From positions 25,642,436-25,706,435 of the forward strand of contig CM067344.1 in assembly GCA_034190875.2 (NCBI GenBank): a stretch of DNA of 64,000 nt. Reading direction: 5' to 3'. The translations under genes and the position numbers were made by a program. Positions 43,201 through 58,142 of the stretch are shown piece after piece. Origin of the DNA: Urechis unicinctus. Taxonomy: Eukaryota; Annelida; Polychaeta; Xenopneusta; Urechidae. The first letter of the stretch is position 1. Each line of letters begins with the position of its first letter. The notes under the pieces are model-generated. The model was not told the DNA's origin. It made no database searches and saw only the letters and a program-made list of their open reading frames with translations.

Positions 43201-46200
43201 GTTTTGTGAATCTAAGCCGTATCGGAAACCGCATTGTTAATTATTTCACTTCGCATAGCACTATTCCATTTGAGCCAAACTACTGTTTTGTTTTATATTT
43301 TTTATGAATAGTTCAGCTTGGAAAATATTCTTTCTCAGCAGGGATATTTTTTGTGTTTTACATTTGTATGAATGGACGGATTGTCAATAAGACGTATAAG
43401 AGTACCATAATGGTATCGGAGTTGACACATAAACGATGGTATTATTAAAGTAAGTGCAAATACAACCAAAGAAGAATGGCAAAACATTCACAAAGGTGCA
43501 GATAAGCGATTTGTGGTGTTATTACCCGTTTTGTAATAACTACTGATAAAGTATACAAACTTTATATTTATTGCAAAAGGGGGTCGTGTGTATTTTGTAT
43601 GCTATACATGCGTAACCCCTATATTAACAGTGACCCCTTTATTGTCACGTGTCACTCTAACTGGTATAAATACCCCAGCATTCGGGTGTAACTCTTATCT
43701 CGCCTGCTTATATCTGTCTAGAACTAGACATGATAAAATAAGGCTAAATTTTGATGCATGCATACAGATACATCATTGCAATGCAATGCACTAATTCTCT
43801 CTGCGATTGCAATAATGAGTGCAATCAAAAGGATGATTACACAGAATTACAACATACATTGCTCTAAACACAAAACGCACCGACATAGCATAAAGCACCA
43901 ATGTCTATGCATTCATGCCGAATTGGATTGCAGTTTGAATTATGCATATACCTGCGACAATTACGTTATGATATACTAATATATATAGTTGCAGACGTGC
44001 GCCTGATCCAGCACTTAACGCGTATGTAGCTCACACACGGATATGAAGAAAAGCATAATGTAATACATTAGCTCCGTCATTTTGCCTAATGGAGACGTTG
44101 ACATCTAGTATCAATCATGATTATAATCTGTCTCCGAACAGGAGGATCAATTTGCATCCTAGACTTTTTCGGGGCCATACACTATCGTGTTTCATTCAAT
44201 GGATTCGGTCCGGTGTGATGTATGTTTGAAAGCGTTGTGCACAGCTCCACGTCTGGCACACATATGTTCTTGGTGGGACGAGTTGGTTCTCTTGTCGTAA
44301 ACTGCAACGCAAATGATAAAACGGAATTGCATGGCCAGAAAAATGGTTTAACCTTGTTCGCTAAACCATGGAGAAGTCATTTGTATGAATCATTTATTAT
44401 TCCTTAATGTTTATTGGCAAACTTTGGAGTAATTACGAATTACTTGTGACTCTCCTGGGTAACACGGTGATTTTAGAGATCACAAGACCATGCAACTACG
44501 AAAAGTTTATGGCGCACGCCGTGTCACGACCAACGCGTGAGTAACATCCAAATGCACCAGGTTTTGAACAAATCTTTCTGTGAGCTTTGAAGTAACGCTC
44601 GTAAAGGAATGTTATAAACCGAATAATGGCCAACTATTATGAAGGATCTCTCTTAGACCATGGAACATAATGTATGCTTGTGCAGTTTACTGCGTTTCGG
44701 ACCAAACACCAGCAGTCCTTTTGAGCAGAAACATTTGGATAATTACAACCGGCAACAGTATTAATGCCTTACGTGGTCGCTGCATACCGGATGCGTAACT
44801 GCATGGCAATGCAATGTCATTCAGCTTCATCTGACCTGTCCAATAGACTTGAAAATAAGCTTAAAGTCATAGTTTTGATGAGTAAACGATCTGTTATCTC
44901 TTGTGAACGATGTCTTGGGTTTGCTAAAGTTAAATTCATTGCAATTCTTCTTTAAATGACAGCGTATGTGAATGTATGGGGATGAAGAAAACCGAGCATT
45001 ATCGGAACGGCAAAACCGTGTATATGCGCGTGATGTTACGGTCACCAATGACGAGAGAAAGACTTTTCTTGTGACAATGTTTAAGCAGGTAACCCGGTTT
45101 TCTCCGAGAAGGGTCCGATTTATGCGTGGTGAAACCTGCTCTGGCCGTGTGGGTGTAAAACAACGGTTTTGGTAGTGTCAATGGAATGTGATTTTTAGCA
45201 CATGCTTGATAATGTTTTTACGAATAAGTGCCATTTGTGTTGTGTTCTTATGAATGCCGTGTATATATTTTATGGATAATGCTAATTATTCAAATAGTTT
45301 ACCCATTCAAACGTCGACAAATGTATTTACATTTAACATCCGACATGGCAACTGGCTTTACGTGCTATGATTTATTCCCAATAGGGTAATCGATTCTGGA
45401 CTACACACGATTTGAGCCATCCATTCATCTTATTGGCCACTCTTGATCGTGCTCTGTATATTGTGAGTTGTGTAGTGTACAAACGATAATCGTTGGTAGA
45501 AAGCTATGACGACTCATTTGCACTAAGTCACATTTTACAAAAACTATCATATTCTAACGGTTGTTAACCTGCCACGTCAGGAATCAAAATAGATTTTCAT
45601 GAGGTTTATCAAATGAGCAAACGTGTATGATGTCCAGTTAATTTGCCATATAATTGTGGATTACAAGCGTAATGACTTCATAATGGCCTCATAATGACTC
45701 ATTTAACTGACTCACACACATTTTTGTTTGGTCTTATGGACGACAAGCTCTATGGTATAGCAATGTGAATGGATTCATTAGGGGAAGCAATGCATTGTAA
45801 GGGCTATAATACGGGGAGTTTACCTCCAATAATTACATGCAACACTTCCGAGTAGCCATTAATGCTTATTTAGTTGTGCATGGGGCCATTATGATAAGCC
45901 GGGTAAGTGCACATCGGCGTTGGCGCACAAAAAACCTCTAACCGTGTAATCGTGTCCTGGGAGCCCATTATGCCATTAGCTATTCATCAAGGGATGTCAC
46001 TGGTCAAATGTATTAAGAATGAGCCCTGTATGTTTATTGATATTGCTGGTTTTGAAATGTAGGGAGTATACGATAATTCATGGCGATGGAGACGCGTGCC
46101 TCTGAGTTTACATCTGGCTCCGTATCTCGTACCGACATGAACAATGTATGCATAAGGCGTTGTAATCTGAATTAAGTCTAGTTTGTGTCATGTGTAGCGT

Positions 46201-49200
46201 CCTATTTATAATAACAAAATAGGAATAAAGCGAGTGACATGGTGAATATTTTAGTGTGTATACTTGCTGGGGTGTTCAGTGAGGGGTGTGGGTAAGGATG
46301 TTTGGTTAGATGGATTAGTGTCATACACAATAGCTAGATAGACACGGTCTTTGCTTTCAATAGAGAGCTCCATCTACTTGCACTTACATAAATCATTGCA
46401 TGGAAATATTGCTATCTACCTAGCATTGCAGATTTAGAGCAACAAAGCTTAATGTGCTACACTCAAGCCAATTTACCGTAGGACATCAGCCCGTGCCTTG
46501 CAATACAACAAAACAGCTGTCGCGACGTTTTTGCGCCGTAAATTATTTCTCACTGCGAATGAAGCTGATGAATGGATCATGCAGAGTTTAAGACTTTGCT
46601 TGGAAACTGACCATCTACTTGGCGAAACTGAAACAGCAGCCCAGGAGTGTATTCAGCGCCGATAAGCAGAAAGTGATATATAAAGAGCTGTTATAATTCC
46701 GATTGTACATTAGCTATTAAATGAGAATGACCAAAGATGTTTTGTTGTTCTTGTTGTTCTTGTTGTGAAGGAGGTGATCATATAAAATAATATAATTGAA
46801 GCAATGATCTTTGTTTAATTAATCCATTGTATGCACTAAACAAGATCACTCAAAGGTGACCAGTGTTCCGTCTAAACATTATGACATTTATAACGTCGGG
46901 GAAACTGAAAGAGTGCACTGCACACCTTGATAATATCATTCGGTGATATCATATATATTGCAGTTATCGGACGTAAATGGTAAATAAACACCGGTAAGTA
47001 ATTCCCTATGTTCGCTAGGGGCGCTCTTTTCTTCCAACATTCGCTAAATATCGGTAAATAAATTTGTTTTATGAACGCAAATTCTGCATGACACGTCGAC
47101 TAACTTTATTGAAATTTATTTAGCGGTTTCGTAGTCGTAATTATGATGTCTGCAGCTGGGTCTAAATCAGGGAAACCCCCGACCATCATTGAGTTAATGC
47201 GCTTATCTATTATATGCTTGTCTTAACCAGGACCTTACTTCGGAGTTTTCCATTAAAGCAATCAAGTAATGGGAGTATCTTGCCAGAAGCCATGACCTGA
47301 CCTGATTGCGGCTTATGTGGCAATATATTGGCGTGGATAAACCACTTTTTGTCCGCTCAACGGGCTGGATAATCTCCTTTTTCTAGCAACAAAATCCACT
47401 GGTTATTGATGCAAAGAAACGGTACATGGAAGAACAATTTCCTACTTTTGTCGTTCATGCTAAGAACCTTAATTCATGTTGTTGATTCCATTCGTATTAC
47501 TGACACATATAAAAAAGGCTTACACAATTAAAGAATTGTTATAAAAGCCTGAAAATGATTGTACGTGTTCTACTCAAATGATACATTATAGCATATGGAA
47601 ATATGACTATCAGGATGCAGAGAAGATCGTTATCCGCAATGTGACTCTGTCAACCTGCACAATTATCGCGTTATTCAGATGAATAACCTGTATTGACGTG
47701 TTGTATAAGAACAAGTTTCAAACCTTACCCACCATCCACTTAAATACTGAACTCTGCTACATTAAAGCTTGGTTAAATTGCAACGGCCTCTTTCACGAAT
47801 GTATTTGAATTAGCAATGCAAATGCAGTATCTTTACATGGCGATCAATTCAATTAAGACGCAAGATAAATGCATCATACTCTATTACCAGTGCAATTGTT
47901 TCGGGAGATAGTATATATGAACTGCAATATTGGCATACACTTTGTTTTACATTTCGTTTGATTGAGAGGTGGCTCTATATCGGTACATTACACTGAGCAG
48001 GATTCAGAAGTAGTCAATTGTTATGCAGTCATTTACGATGATGTATTAACGATCTACATCTCTCTAGTTAGACTGAGATGGATACATTCCACTCAATGAC
48101 TGCAGTCATTATGAATGGTTACATCCCTGTGTACTGTAGAAGATAATGTTGTTACAGCATTCTTCCTGGTCTGGCCTATGCGCATGCAACTTCGTCACGC
48201 CTACGCTGGCATATATAGGATGGTGTAAGATGTTCATTCACACATTGACACTTTGCCAACAAGTTCATTAAACATGACGAATCGAATTGCATGCAACTAT
48301 TTTTTTGTACTCCTGGAACCATAGAAATATCGTAATAGAGCACATAAACTTCCACTTAAGCACATTTAGGAAAGTGCTTCTTTGAGTTTAAAAAGATGCT
48401 CCCTTAACTCATTATCACATACCGAGCACTGTACACTTACTGTGGTCTACCCGATGCTATGCATTGAAGTATAACATTTGCATTAAGAAGGACTTCTTGA
48501 ATACCTGCAAAATCTACTTTTGACTTATCAAATTGTTTTAGCTTTCATTCAGCCTATCTTAGTTGTGCACTGATGCTGTTTTATAGATCCCCAGGTATAC
48601 TTGTTCGTTAAACCGTTACCTAAATTATGGGTTGATGCATTCACTGTCCGTCACAACATAGAAAATGTTCATTGCCTAGGCCGAAACAGTTCCATATATA
48701 AATATATGGTGAAATAATATACTCATCGCTTTTTCAACGTGAATAATAGAAATATGCGGTTATATACTGCACGTGCGAGATATGGAACGACATGGCAGTG
48801 CGGCAAGCTACACAACAACTAGTTTTACAAAGAATGCATACATCATCTCTATATTTACAGTCGTCGTTTTGCACTGTTTGCGTGATAAAACCATGGTTCC
48901 TCGCAATCTAGCAGCTAAGTTATCTTCGACACGTTCAACCATAGTTAGTGCTTCTCGTTCAATTATCTCAGCGCTTCATCATCGTCTCCTTCAGGAGTGC
49001 AACTATAAAATAAACCTCCTTAGTTAATACAATTTTGTAATGTGGCACATATGTGTAAATTGGATGAGATATAACATAACCATGCTCGCACACACCTGAT
49101 GTATTCTGTGCGATAACTAACAAGTTACCTTATGTGTGTCAGCAAGGATGTCTTTCAATGCTTATAATATCGGTTCTGTGACATTAACCTTCTGTCCGAA

Positions 49201-49361
49201 ATTAGGCAGGAGTGAATACATAGCTGCTATCAGGTAAAACGAACACTATATGACAAACCTTGTCGGGACTCGTTGTCTTAATCATCCGCAACACAGTAGT
49301 GGGTTATATTTAACAATAGTTTTAACTATGGCTACATTTGTTACCTTCAGTGTAGATAAGT
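40238..49361. other. gene desert without recognised repeats
   Basis: About 9 kb with no long frame, microsatellite or transposon piece that I can name. It is AT-rich but compositionally complex, with many TAAT-type and ATGCAAAT-like words. 45830-46050 and 46950-47060 look particularly information-rich. It could hold distal regulatory DNA for a gene outside the window. This is inference only. Confidence 0.35.
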
Positions 49362-49724
<363 letters not shown>

Positions 49725-49725
<1 letters not shown>

Positions 49726-52700
49726 TTGAATGTATGTATTGATGCTTGTTTGTATGTATGTATTATATAAAGGCATATATTAGGCGTATCAAACACAATC
49801 ATTGCCCATTGTATGCGCGTCATTATTTGCTTTTCGGCAGTAGTCTAGCGATGCTTGTTGGTTGTCCTGATGTAGAACCGCAATATATCGAATGAAATAG
49901 TTATCCTTACGAGTTCACAATTTCTCTCACTTCAATAAAAAAATATTGCTTTTCTTACTAATATGAATTAGTGTCAGGTGCGATAAAGTAGAAACGCCGT
50001 GTGTTTGTTCGCGCATATGAATGGAATTAATGAGACATTTGTGCTTCTGTCGCTGATAAAAATATAGTACCATGGCTCTGACATATATCATTGTCATTTT
50101 GGCATTATAATGAACAGCGATACACGTTTTTTCTGTTGAGAAAAACTCTTCGCGGCGTAAAAATTGATACGAAAAGATGCACTGCCTCTTCCATTACGCA
50201 TTTATCTGTATACACTCTATGAGCATTAAAGCATGACATGTAGTTGTTGTTTATATGACAGCAGTAACGTCATATCAAGCCAGTCGCTCGAATAGATATG
50301 CATGTTGATGCTCCGCTGACCTAGATACAGGCGAGCTAATTAGTCCGAATTTACTGCTTCGCTTCGCTCTGTTCATATTCAACCACTCCATAAATGTGGC
50401 AATGAAATATAACGCCCCTCGTAATATCATGCTGCATTGTATCTAGTAGCACGTGTAAAAACCCACGATTAATACAGAGCCCTTTCGCAGACCGATTACA
50501 GATGCCCTTTTCTCTGGTATATCATGTAAAGCCCAGGCATATTATTTTTATTACGACATTGCAAGTAATAACCACCCTTGCATCAGGGACAGATAACAGA
50601 AGTCGACATCAGTTGCCAAGTAAGCAATGAACATATAGACATTTTGTTTTTGCATTCATACAGGGATGTATTTGTTGCTGAATAAGGTGAAAATAACACA
50701 GCATAATGTCAAATAGCAATCGCAAATACACAAATGACTACTGCCAAGTATAAATTTGTTGATTGTTATGGGTACTTATGTGAACTTATGGCCTTATTGT
50801 GAACCTGATTTAACATCCTAAATGACTTTGACCACCATCGTAGCCATCGATAAGATCAATGTCGCTGACTTTATTTATGCTATAGATTGATACATCTGTT
50901 TGATCCGTTTATAAAACATGTGGACCACAGTATTCAACAGAATTTAGAAGACCTTACTATCAAAATGGTATGTTTATCACAATCTATTAACAACTCCTAC
51001 ATAGCTGCGCAGCGATTAACGTTTAAAGTCGCCAGGTTTGTGCTTCCATCCCACCAGATTACATAAGTGTAGATTTATGCAACGGTGACAACTGAAATTG
51101 GCAGTGTGCTCTTTTAATTCAGGTTTTATCGATGAGGGCACTATCTTGATATAATCGTCCGGATTTTGTACACATTGAGTTCTGGGTTGCCGAGAAAGAA
51201 AGGTTTCGCTTTCACCTAGAGACTTTATGATCCATCCGATGCATGATACTGTACCTTAAGATTGCAACTATGTTTCACTATAATGCATATATGCCGAGGT
51301 CTTGTGTGTACATATTCCTGCATAATCTGTGCAGGATGTTTGTGAATTTACCTTACCGAATGAGTTCAAAGCGACCGCGCATAGTTTCACCTCTTCACTT
51401 CTATATATTTCAAAATACTATCTGTTGCTATAGACTATATGAACCGCCATTGGAAGTAATGGAGTCGTGGTTCTAATGGTATTAAAAATATGCTATATAA
51501 TGAGAAAGTAGTGTAAGGTACCTTGTATTGGCCTTTAGTTCCATAACCGCTGTAACACACTGTTTATCAATTTGACATTCTAACACGGCATTCGTTTCAC
51601 CGAATCGAATAACATAAGTGCTTAAATGGTAATGAAATCAAGATCTTAGTGTCCAGTCGTTAGCTGCTATGCCGTATGACCTATCAGTTCCATTCATATG
51701 TATGTGAACCTCACAATATTGTGAGCTGGGAATAACTAAATATCAAAATGGAGATGTGCTGGTCCCCAAGCTGCTAACATTCTTGAGAGCTTATATTAAC
51801 AACAGCCTTCCGATTGGGAACAATGTCTGAATGTTAAGCGGAGTGCACAAATGATCGAATTTCAACCATTACACATAACAAACCAGTCAACAATTGATGT
51901 CGCCTGATTACGTGACTTGCATTATGCCATTCATCTAGCGTAGAGCAAGAATATAAATGTTGGAAGACGAACATTACTGGCATGAAGAATGCATCACCAG
52001 CCGATGAGGCTGCCAGGTAACAAACGATGTAATCAATAATACTCTTCGCTAGTGCGCCACGGAGGGATATGTATGTATTATTACATCTATCCAACTTATA
52101 CACAATTACCTTGCTAGAACGGCTTGCTCTTTCAAATATGATTCCGGTCAAAAGTAATGTATTCCCAGTAACTATCAAACAGATGTGTTCTTATATTGCT
52201 TATGACATGTTCATATTGTATTTTATACTACCTTATATTCCAATGTTCCTCTATTTTACTTAGTAGCACTCCAATTTGTTTATTAAAAATGCAATTAAGA
52301 TGATTCAGGACAATAGAGGACACGAGGGAATTCAGGGAGAATGCTTACGATCCACTACTCACCGTGGTAAAGGTGAGGTCATAATTCAAAATATATCGCT
52401 TCTTTATCCATCCATTTCTTCTACTTCTTCAACTGTGATACAGAACTTTGCTCGTAATGATTCTGTTTATCTACAAGACGTAATATGAGTAAAAACCATG
52501 TGCAATAACGCGTTAAAAAGCTCGAAGGAGCCGAACAGCCCAGTTATCCTGATATACAACCCCTATCATTAGGGATTCACTGAACAAGAAACTGACCCAT
52601 AAATGTAAAACGTAATGTGTTGTAGGGCTAGTTCTTCTAAAAATATAGGTGATTTAAGGTTAGTAAATTTTGTTTGAATTGTGACCAATTATTTGGTCAT

Positions 52701-53859
52701 TCTCAGTTATTTATGTTGGTTATTTTGATCACCAGTGTAAGTGTGTCTGATGTGGAGGGGGGTGGGTACCAATCGATGCCTGTTGTGTTTTTTCATGCTT
52801 AGCATAATAGCAACATCGTTAGTCACGGATGCCTTTAACATAATATGGTTGGTTTAAGGCGATCCAAGGAAACCGACGCAAGGTTAAATGAAAGAACCCT
52901 ACGGCACAACAAAAATCTATGATGAGTTTAGCAAATTCAAGAACAATGACATTCTAATATTAACAATTGGGGTTTGATCCGGGCAACAAACTATGTTTGG
53001 AACAATAACACAAACTGATAAACTGCAATAAAGAAGAATGAATAACGTAGTAGTATTCTACGATAAAACAATATTGTTTCTGACGAAAATGTTGTGCCGT
53101 TGGACCGACTATTGTATGCCGGCGGAATAATTGATGAAGTGGGTGTTAATTCCAGTTCTTGTCGTTATCTCATGTTCTTGGTTTCGTTTTGTGCTTGCGT
53201 CAAAGCAAGAATTCGGTCTGTCAACATTGTGACAGTGTCTTGGACTAGATCAAATCAGGCATGTCCGATGTGGCGTGCAAATTTGACATTCACTCAATTT
53301 TGTGACAAACTGTGGTTATACTGCAATTGACACACAGAAACGAATTTGAACTATCATATTTCCATATCCGTCATCTGACGCAGATCAAATACAGAACATT
53401 CAAGTAGTTTCTTATGTCGCCGAAATAATCCTTTTAAATATATGTTGAGTGTAATAGACGTATTAATACTATCGTATCACATGCGAGAATCTAGTCTTCG
53501 CTGAAACAGTCACTCCGACATTTGTCAAGCACTGCATAGTATTGTATAGAAAACATATGCTGATAAAAAGCACAAATTATATTAAAATGCCAATACGCCA
53601 TCATTGCCAATTTGAGGAGTCACAGTTGTATCGAGTTGATCACATTGCATAAATCTATCCCTGCACATCATCCATAAGAAATCCAAACCCTGTACTGGAC
53701 TAGAACGTGTACCATAACGCATTCGATTCACATCCTACGCAATCTTACACAAAGTTTGACAGCCTTTGGACGCTTGATAAATGGCACAATTTCCATAGCA
53801 ATAAATGACAAAATGGCTGTCTGGCCATTGTTGAAGACTTGGTCACTATAGGTTCATGA
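49725..53859. other. intergenic, nothing recognised
   Basis: AT-rich. The minus-strand frame 51834-52178 (114 codons) and smaller ones lack motifs and splice context, so I do not support them as genes. Confidence 0.45.
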
Positions 53860-54340
53860 ATATGTTTTCAAGCTGAATAAACAAAAGCTTTAAAGTTATT
53901 GATTCCGCTTTTAATGCTAATCAGATCATGCATCAATGAAAAGTGCTCGGTATTTGTCATTGCTATAAACATGCTTTACGCATATCGGAATGACATTTAT
54001 GCAGCCATATTATGAAATACGACATCAAGTACATAGCGCTGGAGAGCATTGTTATGAAATCGACACATATTCCAATAACAAGTGACCAGATATATTAATG
54101 CGTCACATTGAAAATCCCTTGGGCGATTTTTTGGTGACGACAAAACACGGAGGAGCATGCTAAACAAGTCAACCAGCCTCACCAGCTGCTACAATTTCAG
54201 ATGGATGCAACAATGCTACAAATTAGGAATATCTTTAATGGTTATATATCATTCTTATTGACCAATGAGTTTTACATACTTTGCTTTTAATCTATATTAC
54301 GGTTCGGTACCTTGGACACAACACAATAAGCCGCTGTTAG
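53860..54340 (+). repeat. right copy of the large dispersed repeat, block A
   Basis: Matches about 190-600 in the same orientation. Shared strings include 'acaaaagcttt', 'cagatcatgca', 'aatatctttaatggt' and 'ggacacaacaca'. Confidence 0.75.
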
Positions 54341-54926
54341 CCCCACTTGAATACTGCTGTAGTTGGTATCTAAACGTTTTGCTCCTCTGTGATGCATTAG
54401 ATTATATGGCTTATTGCTTTGCACGCAAGCTCCTGCTCTGTTTGGTCTTAAGGGAGTTCAGATTTGGTGCAGCAATTTATATAAGGTCATGTGGTACGAG
54501 CGAGATTTACATACCTTTTGCGAGGTTCACTTGCTTTATCATTTGACAGAGTATGCATCGTAAGTATTATATCTTGAAAGATTGAAACTGAGTTGTACCA
54601 TGTTGTAGCCATCTAAACTACTATCTACGTAGCTCATAAAGGGTTGTCATCAAAATGGGACAAATCTACTCTCGCTGTTAGGTTGCAAAGTTGGTTTAAC
54701 TATTGTAGAGGTAGTTACTTTTCTTATAACATCATCACGAAAGAGTTATCTTTTAGTTTCTTACGGAAGTTGTATAGTAAATAGTAAAAATGACCAGTAT
54801 TATCCAATTTAGGATTTATTATTTTAGTAATATGTAAGAGGTTCTAGATAAGCACGAAGTCCAACTTCATATCAGAAGATATATGCTACTTGATAGCCGA
54901 TCGTACTTTAAGACACTTTTGGGGTA
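54341..54926. other. intergenic within the right repeat copy, nothing recognised
   Basis: This sequence separates block A from the TA block and has no clear match to the left copy. A 93-codon frame (54265-54546) overlaps block A and is probably fortuitous. Confidence 0.4.
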
Positions 54927-55949
<1,023 letters not shown>

Positions 55950-56335
55950 ATGGCTTCATGTCTTAGTTTATGGCAACAGAAAAAGTATGATTGCATTAAC
56001 ATTGTGCTTTTATTAAAAATACTTCATCTGACAGCTTCACGTCAGATAGAGTTCCTTTTCACGCTTTATATTTGCCTACCCTTTACTGATATCAAAACAC
56101 TTTCACTTTCGTGAAAAGCTAAAACGGCAGCGCGTGTAACACGTAATGGCAAATACTTGAACGTGGAAAGACTATTTGAAACAATCTCACTGCACAATAT
56201 AGAGAAAGGCTCTCATTTCATTGTTGCCACATCGACAGGTTGAATCCAGCTTCCATACTCCCCTCATCTATTGCTTTATGCTACAGGGGCTGATGGATAT
56301 CGAATCGAATCGAAGCAATTGGATGTAAAAACGTG
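55950..56335 (+). repeat. right copy of the large dispersed repeat, blocks C then B
   Basis: 55950-56090 matches 1955-2105 (block C) and 56075-56335 matches 640-890 (block B). The two blocks meet at the shared word 'tatcaaaacact', so the junction may mark recombination through this short homology. Confidence 0.75.
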
Positions 56336-57893
56336 TCCGATAATGAATGTATAAAGGAACCATTTAGTACATAATTTAATGAATTTGTCAAATTGGGTGA
56401 ATAGACGGGGAATTATTCACTTTGTGTCTACTCATAGCACACGAGGTGTGAAAATGGAAGCTACATCTCACATGGCGAAATAAAACTTTAGCACAATTGG
56501 CAATTTAAGACACATGGAAGCACACATATTGATATTTAATTTAACCACTTATGTGCACTTATCGAATTGAGACTGCATGTCGATATATTTCACTCACATC
56601 GGATTTGAACGACTAACAAATGAAATACTAGATCGTCAAGCCCTCTTTGTGTTTGTCTCTGTTGCGTCAATATTTGCAGTACGCGTATTGAAACGCTATC
56701 TTGTTGGCAAACAGTGGATGTAGCCTAGGAAAGTCCGTAAATGTCGATCACAGACTCCGAGAAATAACCATGTCAGTGTCGCCAACGCAACATATCATCA
56801 GGGTCGTAAAATATTATTTTCATTTAAGCGATAAAGAGTGACAACAGTCAAAGTTTTAACGTTAAGCGCTTTCTTCTTGTGATCACGTCACTTGGATGTG
56901 TTGGTATATCCTTTTGGTAATTTATACATTGATGTAAAGCAGCATAAGACAATATTTCACATGGTACATGTACAGCTATGAGACGTCATAATGTCTATTG
57001 TTGAGGCTTTTGTTATGGCTATCAACCCGCTATAATATCAGCTTGTTTTGTCTCTGATATTGTTACTGATAACTCGTTATAGACATACCCATGTGACATG
57101 CCTAAGACGAGCTGCTTAGAAGAGATGCTCACTAAATCTTGTTCACCTTCATTCATATTTTACTAACAGGAGGGTCTCATGGTCCCGACAGTACTTAAGC
57201 ATTATTACTCTACAAGGTTGCCATAATAGAAAACATGATTAATGTGTAGCGGAAAGGCCGTCAGCGCTAACTTTCTTTTGATCACGCATTCACCCGAGTG
57301 ACTTCCTGGAAAGTATATTACCCATTCTCAGGGAATATATTAAATACATCAGCCAAAGTTCTCATCTGGCATCTGGTTTCTTTTTACCCTCTACAACATT
57401 ATAATGCGTAGTCAAAGGAATAATCTGTGTCTCAATTAGTATTGAAAAATCTGTTATAGTTATGTATGATCGGCATTGCTAATCTAAAGGCAAAACTAAT
57501 CGATACAAAAATCCGCCTTTTGTTAGCATTTACCATAAAACGCTACCCCAAGGAGAGTTGAAATATCTATTGTCGTTAGTTAAGGCGTTGTTGTTCTAAA
57601 TACGTAAGCATCGAACAACAACAAAGCACTTCGATATTCTAATGATGCTAACTAGAATTGGATCATTGTGTTATCATGCGATATTGGAAAGCCTTTTTTT
57701 TCACGTCTGAATAATGAAATCGCACTTGCGTTCACATCGCTAAGGTATATAACACCTTACAATTCACACATCGCGATGGGCGAGTATACGTTGAAAATCA
57801 TATCTGAGGCAAAGATCTAGCTTACGTATTTCACTATCAATTGAGCCACGAGAATCGAACGACAGACAAAACGTGTACTTTCCCCATTTATGC
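56336..57893. other. intergenic, nothing recognised
   Basis: AT-rich without gene. 56985-57170 has weak similarity to 61310-61480 ('ggct.tgatattgt', 'tgtgacatg'), perhaps an old repeat. Confidence 0.35.

Positions 57894-58142
<249 letters not shown>

Noticed and set aside
51834..52178. 114-codon minus-strand frame as a gene
   Set aside because: No motif, no splice borders, no promoter-like context. Frames of this length occur by chance in a window of this size.
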